A DNA stretch of 64,000 nt, taken from positions 11,119,862 to 11,183,861 of the forward strand of contig NC_134675.1 in the NCBI RefSeq assembly GCF_030463565.1. The letters run 5' to 3'. Every line of letters begins with the position of its first letter. Position 1 is the stretch's first letter. The translations under genes and the position numbers were made by a program. The notes beneath the pieces are model-generated. The model was not told the origin of the DNA, did not search any database, and saw nothing but the letters and a program-made list of their open reading frames with translations. Positions 57,931 through 64,000 of this stretch are shown piece after piece. The DNA is from Pelecanus crispus. Taxonomy: Eukaryota; Chordata; Aves; Pelecaniformes; Pelecanidae.

Positions 57931-58059
57931 AAAAAGAAAAAAAATCAATATTCCAGATCAGAAGTTCAAACTCAAAAAGCTAATTTAAATAGAATGAAAA
58001 TGAGCCCATATCTATCTCAACAACATGATGTTCTTGGGGAAAAAAAAAGCAAACATGCT

Positions 58060-58095
58060 ACTGTAATAACCTGGAGTACTGTAATAACCTGGAGT
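58060..58095. repeat. 18-bp tandem duplication
   Basis: Two copies of ACTGTAATAACCTGGAGT in direct repeat. Confidence 0.85.
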
Positions 58096-58118
58096 ATAGC
58101 CAGGAAGCAAAGTGAAGT

Positions 58119-58520
58119 AATAGTTTAGTGATACTCAGCATTGGCAAGGCTACAGCTGGTATAAGACATTCTATTCGGGCATCCCAGTTCAAAAAAGATA
58201 CATGCCCGGTGGCGAGGATCCAGGAGAATGTAACAAGTGTGACGCAAATGATGACTGTAGAAAACGTGTTTGGTAGGGAATGACTGAAAGAACTGAGGTT
58301 GTTCAGTGAAGAAAATGAGCTGCTCTTTATGGGGGTAGAACAAGATAAAGTAGCCTTCAGTGTCATGAATGTGATTTAGGTAATACTTAGAAATCTGGGA
58401 AACACTTTCTAAGGGGAAAGGATAAGAATATGCTGGAGTACATTGCTAAGGGAGAGGCTGTGGCATGTTCATCTTTTGACATCTTTCAGAACAGGTTGGC
58501 AAATATATGTTATTATTTGT
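58119..58520 (+). mobile_element. Ancient CR1-like remnant
   Basis: Diverged but ordered similarity to the CR1 3' coding region: CAGCATTGGCAAGGCTACAGC, CAGTTCAAAAAAGATACATG, GACTGAAAGAACTGAGGTTG, TTCAGTGAAGAAAATGAGC. No clear 3' tandem. Confidence 0.6.
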
Positions 58521-59303
58521 ATTACCTTTTACTCAGAGCCACATCTTCAAGTATTAACATCCTATCATGAAGTAATAATAGACTAGAAGTAAGGATGTCT
58601 GCCTTTTTATGGCTTCCTAAAAAATTATCCTTATGTGTGGCCCCATACATACCTAAACTCATCCACACGAGACTTACTTTCCCCACTCACCTTTGGCAAA
58701 TTCTGTAGACCGAGTCTAAGTGGGTTGCGAGTTATGTGCTAAAGCACTAGACCCCTTCGTGTAGTTGCTTCACATCCTTATTTTCTAAGATTCATTCAAG
58801 TTTTGGTGAAGTAAAAGAAAGCAATATAGAAACTTAGATGGGCTTTGCTGCTACAGCGATGAAAACACATGTAACTTACACTCCAGTTGAGAGAAAGGAA
58901 AGACCAGGAGAAAAAAAAAAAAAGAGAAAAGAATGTAGCAAATTATTAAGGGGAAATAGGGAATTCAGTAGACATTGTGCCTGTCTGAGCTAGAGCTCAA
59001 GAGAGGGAAGGTTTGTAGAGACAGAACCATAGCCAAAGTGTATTACACTGCAATTTGCAATAGATGTTTTCCTTTTTGGACACTGATCTCTGAAATACCT
59101 TGCTGAAAACACCCAGAAAGCAAACTTGACCTTAGAGGACAGTCACCAATAGTTTTTCTGCCGGGGAGCAGGGAGCTGCAGGAGGGGAGGTGGGCTGGAG
59201 TACTACAGTCCCACTGGGAGAAGGTGTAGCATGAGACTCTTCACTAGCTGTGTGTGAAAGAGGAAGGGCACACCTTGCCTTAGCTGTGCTTGCTTAGACC
59301 AGA
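58521..59303. other. Single-copy DNA, no feature seen
   Basis: A14-like run near 58,910. Nothing recognised. Confidence 0.5.
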
Positions 59304-59933
59304 TTGAGCCTCATGATGCTGTATTTGCCTGTGGCTACAGATGTACCTGGATGGCAACATTCACACAATGGCCAGCCACTGTATGACCCTGTGGCTTTAG
59401 TTCTAGAACAGACATACTGTAGTTTGCATCCTCCTGAAGAAAGTCTCCAATACTTGGATACTCAAGCAAGCAGTTGTAAAATTAGAATCAAAATCCCTGA
59501 AGAAGAAAGTTTACTAGCACTGGCTCTCCTGTACTGTTTGATCCAGGTGAGCCAGAAGAATGTGCTGTTGCTGCCTCTGCTCTGTCCAGCATCACCTTGG
59601 CTTCGAGAAGCAGAAAGCCACCAAGCGCTGGCACAGCGGGAAGCCCAGGCTGGGCTACAGTGGGATTCATCAGTACACTGGGGAACATTCCCATGCACCC
59701 ATGTGCCCCATCTGCGCTACCTGTTGCTATCATCAGCCCAGAAGGAATGCTTTTTAAGAAAAAGGGATAACTGGGGACAATGTTCAACTCCTGAGTATAG
59801 AATCCCAGATGGCAGCACTGCTATTGAAGGACATTTGCAGAATTCTTCTATTTTCTCTTCCTTTCTTATTGAGATAATTTCATGTCTAGTAACAGTTAAA
59901 GACATTATAGCACATTATCCTTCAAAGTCATAA
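59304..59933 (+). other. Unrecognised 209-codon open frame
   Basis: The longest open frame outside the transposons. It begins ATGAGCC-like at 59,304 (strict ATG a few codons in), has no domain I know, no signal peptide and no low-complexity bias. Another frame over 59,530-59,760 is also open, so the region may just be stop-poor at higher GC. It could be a decayed exon or retrocopy, or chance. No flanking splice or poly(A) evidence is clear. Confidence 0.2.
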
Positions 59934-60435
59934 CTACTGATACACCAGCATATAAAGCTGCTTTTGAAACTCTCACTTTAACTTTTCTGTGCCTCATTTT
60001 TCCAGATATAAATGGTGATAATATTGATTATTCTGTTTTGTAATATAAGAGGTTGTAGAGTTCTCTGAGGACAAGTTAAAAGTGTGCATTAAAATTAGGC
60101 CAAAGACCAGAGCATGACTCTAAAAAATGTGGGGAAACTGGTCAAGTTCACTATTTCTTATGCAAACTAAGACAAGTCACTATGTGTCAGCTCTTAAAAA
60201 AAAAAAAAAAAAAAAAAAGTGGGCACCAACTTTTAGGTACTCTGAATATATAACACACACACCCCCGCCAGCTTCATGGCCCATTTTTGCCATAACAACT
60301 CTACAAAACACCACTTTCATCCTTCACAGTGGTGCTGCAGGGACACATTAGTGATTGTGAAACGCTAAAACCATGGTGATCTGATGCATGCAATTATGAG
60401 ATTGATACAGCACTTGCTGTTATTCCTTTCGACAT
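59934..60435. other. Single-copy DNA, no feature seen
   Basis: A23 run at 60,196-60,218. Nothing else recognised. Confidence 0.5.
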
Positions 60436-61139
60436 TGTCGTGGTTTAACCCCAGCCAGCAACTAAGCACCACGCAACTGCTCACTTGCTCCCACTGCCCC
60501 GGTGGGATGGGGGAGAGAATCGGAGGAGTAAGAGTGAGAAAACTCCTGGGTTCAGATAAGAACAGTTTAATAATTGAAATAAAATAAAGTAAAATAGTAG
60601 TAATAATAATAACAATATAATAATAATAGTAATAATAATATACAAAGCAAGTGATGCACAATAAAACTTTGGGACATGGTTTAGTCTAGTCTACCCTTAA
60701 TTGGTTTAGTGTGGACTTGGTAATGTTAGGTTAATGGCTGGACTGGATGATCTTAAAGGTCTTTTCCAACCTAAATGATTCTATGATTCTATGATTCTAT
60801 GCTCACCACCTGACAACCGATACCCAGACAGTTCCCGAGCAGCGATCACTGCCCCCTGGCCAACGCCCCCCCAGTTTATATACTTAGCATGACATCATAT
60901 GGTATGGAATAGCCCTTTGGTCAGTTTGGATCAACTATTCTGGCTGTGCCCCCTCCCAGTTTCTTGTGCACCTGGCAGAGCATGGGAAGCTGAAAAGTCC
61001 TTGACTAGCATAAGCAGTACTTAGAAACAACTAAAAACATCAGCATGTTATCAGCATTCTTCTCCTACTAAATCCAAAACACAGCACTACACCAGCTACT
61101 AGGAAGAAAATTAACTCTATCCCAGCCGAAACCAGGACA
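60436..61139 (-). repeat. 3' LTR of ERV-A3, split by a CR1 tip
   Basis: Family-A LTR, 573 bp without the 131-bp CR1 insert at 60,663-60,793. The CRE-like site reads TGACATCA (about 60,890-60,897). Polypurine tract AAGGGGTGGATAC adjoins at 61,140-61,152. Confidence 0.92.
60663..60793 (+). mobile_element. CR1 3' tip nested in ERV-A3 LTR
   Basis: Matches the end of a CR1 subfamily: GGACATGGTTTAGT, GGTTAATGGCTGGACTGGATG, TCTTTTCCAACCTAAATG and three ATTCTATG units. LTR sequence on its two sides is contiguous except for about 7 missing bases, so insertion deleted a few target bases. Confidence 0.9.
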
Positions 61140-61588
61140 GTATCCACCCCTTATTCTATACCATCTACATCATGCACAGGCCCTCCCCTTTCCAATGTGT
61201 TCCAATTAATCACCACCGCTTTCCCTATCTTGATATACACACAGATATCATTCCCTTCGTCTATGGCCCATCCCTCTAAAATGTCCATTGAGTTCATTTA
61301 GCCCATGACTTTGGGTTCCATCTGTCATCACAGTCTTTCAGAGCAGGAGAGGTGGTGTGCAGTGTTGGACTGTTGCATGCTGAAGTCAGTTCTCATTCCA
61401 ACATGGTTTCATCAAATTTCATTTTCATTAAGCTGGGCAATTCTTACTGCAATACCATTGATGTGGCATATAGCAATCATAATACACAGCATTATATACT
61501 TAATATTAACCTACTATATTATTATATTAACATGCAGTTAAGAGATAACATACAGTATTATAAAGCAATTAATATCATACAATTCAGT

Positions 61589-63998
61589 TCATTGGCTATT
61601 TTCACCCAAAATCAAATTCCCTTGAGGTACACATTGGGCTTCCCCATCCTTTCGCATCACCCACCAAGTGCACCCAGGTCCTTGAGCAAAAGCAATCCCA
61701 CAAATGGGTTTGCCTTTGCCAGAGGGGGAAGTAACCCAGACTGTCTTCCCCAGCATATTTTTCATGTGCACTACAGGAACTTTATCTCCTTCTACAGTAC
61801 GTAGAAGTTTTGATTGGGCAGGGCCAGCTCGATTGGCAGATCCCCTGGTGTTGACTAACCAGGTGGCTTTTGCTAAATGCGTATCCCAATGTTTAAATGT
61901 CCCACCACCCATTGCTCTCAGGGTAGTCTTTAACAATCCATCGTATCGCTCAATTTTCCCAGAGGCTGGTGCATGGTAAGGGATGTGATACACCCACTCA
62001 ATGCCATGCTCTTTGGCCCAGGTGTCTATGAGGTTGTTTTGGAAATGAGTCCCGTTGTCTGACTCAATTCTTTCTGGGGTGCCATGTCGCCACAGGACTT
62101 GCTTTTCAAGGCCCAGGATGGTGTTCCGGGCGGTGGCATGGGGCACGGGATATGTTTCCAGCCATCCAGTGGTTGCTTCCACCATGGTGAGCACATAGCA
62201 CTTGCCTTGGCGGGTCTGTGGGAGTGTGATATAATCAATCTGCCAGGCCTCCCCATATTTATATTTCAGCCATCGTTCACTATACCTGAGGGGCTTGAAC
62301 TGCTTGGCTTGCTTGATTGCAGCGCATGTTTCACACTCATGAATAACCTGTGCAATACTGTCCATAGTTAAGTCCACCCCTCGATCACGAGCCCATTTAT
62401 AAGTTGCATCCCTTCCTTGATGGCCTGAGGCGTCATGGGCCCACCGAGCTATAAATAATTCACCCTTATGATGCCAGTCCAAATCCACCTGATCCACTTC
62501 AATCTTAGCAGCCTGATCTACTTGCTGGTTGTTTTGATGTTCTTCAGTGGCCTGACTCTTAGGTACATGAGCATCTACATGACGAACTTTTACAACCAGG
62601 TTCTCTACCCGGGCAGCAATATCTTGACACAACAGGGCAGCCCAGATTGGCTTGCCTCTGCGCTGCCAGTTGCTCTGCTTCCATTGCTGCAACCATCCCC
62701 CACAGGGCATTTGCCACCATCCATGAGTCAGTATAGAGATAAAGGACTGGCCACTTTTCTCTTTCAGCAATATCTAAAGCCAGCTGGATGGCTTTCACCT
62801 CTGCAAACTGACTCGACTCCCCTTCTCCTTCAGCAGTTTCTGCAACTTGTCCTATAGGACTCCATACAGCAGCTTTCCACCTCCGATGCTCTGCCACAAG
62901 ACGACAGGACCCATCAGTGAACAGGGCATATTGCTTCTCATTTTCTGGCAGTTTATAGTACAGTGGGGCCTCCTCAGCACGTGTCACCTCCTCCTCTGGT
63001 GATATTCTAAGGTTTTTGCCTTCTGGCCAGTCCATGATCACTTCCAAGATTCCTGGGCGACTGTGGTTTCCTATTCGAGCCCGTTGTGTGATCAATGCAA
63101 CCCACTTACTCCATGTAGCATCAGTTGCATGATGTGTAGAGGGGACCCTCCCTTTGAACATCCAGCCCAACACCGGCAGTCGGGGTGCCAGCAGGAGCTG
63201 TGCTTCAGTACCAACCACTTCTGAAGCAGCTCGAACCCCTTCATATGCTGCCAGTATCTCTTTCTCAGTTGGAGTATAGCGGGCTTCGGATCCTCTGTAT
63301 CCCCGACTCCAAAACCCTAGGGGTCGACCTCGAGTCTCCCCTGGTGCTTTCTGCCAGAGGCTCCAGGTAGGGCCATTCTCCCCGGCTGCAGTGTAGGGCA
63401 CATTTGTAATATCCTGCCCTGCCCGGACTGGCCCAAGGGCTACTGCATGAACTATCTCCCGTTTAATTTGTTCAAAGGCTTGTTGTTGCTCAGGGCCCCA
63501 TTTGAATTCGTTCTTCTTCCGGGTCACTTGATAGAGAGGGCTTACGATCTGGCTGTAATTTGGAATATGCATTCTCCAAAAACCCACAACGCCTAAGAAA
63601 GCTTGTGTTTCCTTTTTGCTAGTTGGTGGGGACATAGCTGTTATTTTGTTGATCACATCCATTGGGATCTGACGACGTCCATCTTGCCATTTTATTCCTA
63701 AAAACTGGATCTCCTGTGCAGGCCCCTTGACCTTACTTTGTTTTATGGCAAAACCTGCCTTCAGAAGGATTTGGACTATTTTCTTTCCCTTCTCAAAAAC
63801 TTCTTCTGCTGTATTGCCCCACACAATGATGTCATCAATGTACTGCAGATGTTCTGGAGCTTCACCCTGTTCCAGTGCTGTCTGGATCAGTCCATGGCAA
63901 ATGGTGGGGCTGTGCTTCCACCCCTGGGGCAGTCGGTTCCAGGTGTACTGAACAACCCTCCAGGTAAAAGCAAACTGGGGCCTGCACTCTGCTGCCAA
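61589..63998 (-). pseudogene. pol: ERV-A3 pol: RT, RNase H, integrase, one frameshift
   Basis: Best preserved pol of family A. From the right edge: RLPQGWKHSPT, YIDDI, then FLGIKWQDGRR, thumb/connection, and RNase H with FTDGS, AEVKA and YTDSW, all in one 470-codon stretch without a stop. Near 62,690-62,700 one base is gained next to a C-run compared with ERV-A1, which shifts the frame just after the YTDSW part of RNase H. Integrase then runs intact in the next frame to 61,589 with VDAH, HX4H/CX2C and D,D35E residues. Arginine and glutamine codons are kept where ERV-A1 has TGA and TAA. The N-terminal part is outside the window. Confidence 0.93.
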
Positions 63999-64000
63999 AG

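Larger units (their letters stand above)
60436..64000 (-). mobile_element. Endogenous provirus ERV-A3 (family A), continues past the window
   Basis: 3' LTR at 60,436-61,139, then polypurine tract, 3' noncoding region, integrase, RNase H and reverse transcriptase up to the right edge. 5' LTR, gag and protease would lie beyond. Left flank is GACAT (60,431-60,435), which should recur after the distant 5' LTR. Nearly identical to ERV-A1 in shared parts but with fewer breaks. Confidence 0.93.

Overview
This is vertebrate nuclear DNA, most likely from a bird. The evidence is several CR1 LINE copies ending in the short 3' tandem typical of avian CR1, together with three families of bird-type endogenous retrovirus (ERV) LTRs. 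I find no intact host protein-coding gene. By my boundaries about 45% of the window is ERV/LTR sequence and a further 8-9% is CR1. The rest is AT-rich single-copy DNA.

Layout. 1-10,611: single-copy DNA with two solo LTRs of family A (5553-6134 minus; 9437-9984 plus, with a 5-bp target duplication) and an LTR of family C with an internal minisatellite (8311-9392). 10,612-15,585: a plus-strand CR1 split by a complete but internally deleted provirus, ERV-A1 (10,996-14,799, minus, target duplication ATAAT). 15,586-25,083: ERV-B (plus), a nearly full-length provirus with LTR, tRNA-Ser-type primer site, gag, pro, pol and env; each gene carries a few stops or frameshifts, and its 3' LTR is cut short. 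25,084-30,008: ERV-A2 (minus), with gag, pro and part of pol, whose own 3' LTR is fused to RNase H after a deletion. 30,009-31,443: a minus-strand CR1 with an internal deletion. 31,596-31,980: a strong CpG island followed by candidate splice signals, the only hint of a host gene. 32-45 kb: single-copy DNA with three CR1 3' ends. 45-57.6 kb: two nearly identical 1,324-bp family-B solo LTRs in opposite orientation, several family-A LTRs, and nested CR1 copies. 60,436 to the right edge: the 3' half of a third family-A provirus, ERV-A3, which has the best preserved pol.

How the parts relate. The family-A proviruses share a tRNA-Lys-type primer site, a Gag with a hydrophobic multi-segment N-terminus, a protease in the same frame as Gag beyond UAG stops, and a Pol with YIDD reverse transcriptase, RNase H and D,D35E integrase. 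The one copy that keeps its full 3' end (A1), and the visible 3' part of A3, have no env; 5-bp target duplications suggest an ERV-L-like (class III) element. ERV-B is different: 6-bp target duplication on its solo LTR, tRNA-Ser-like primer site, a canonical A AAA AAC slippery site between gag and pro, and an Env whose surface subunit holds a tandem duplication of a cysteine-containing domain of about 140 residues. That duplicated Env and the membrane-type Gag of family A are the most unusual features here.

The nesting gives a relative order: CR1 first, then ERV-A1 and ERV-B into it, with later deletions or recombination joining ERV-B to ERV-A2. All retroviral genes in view are broken as read.
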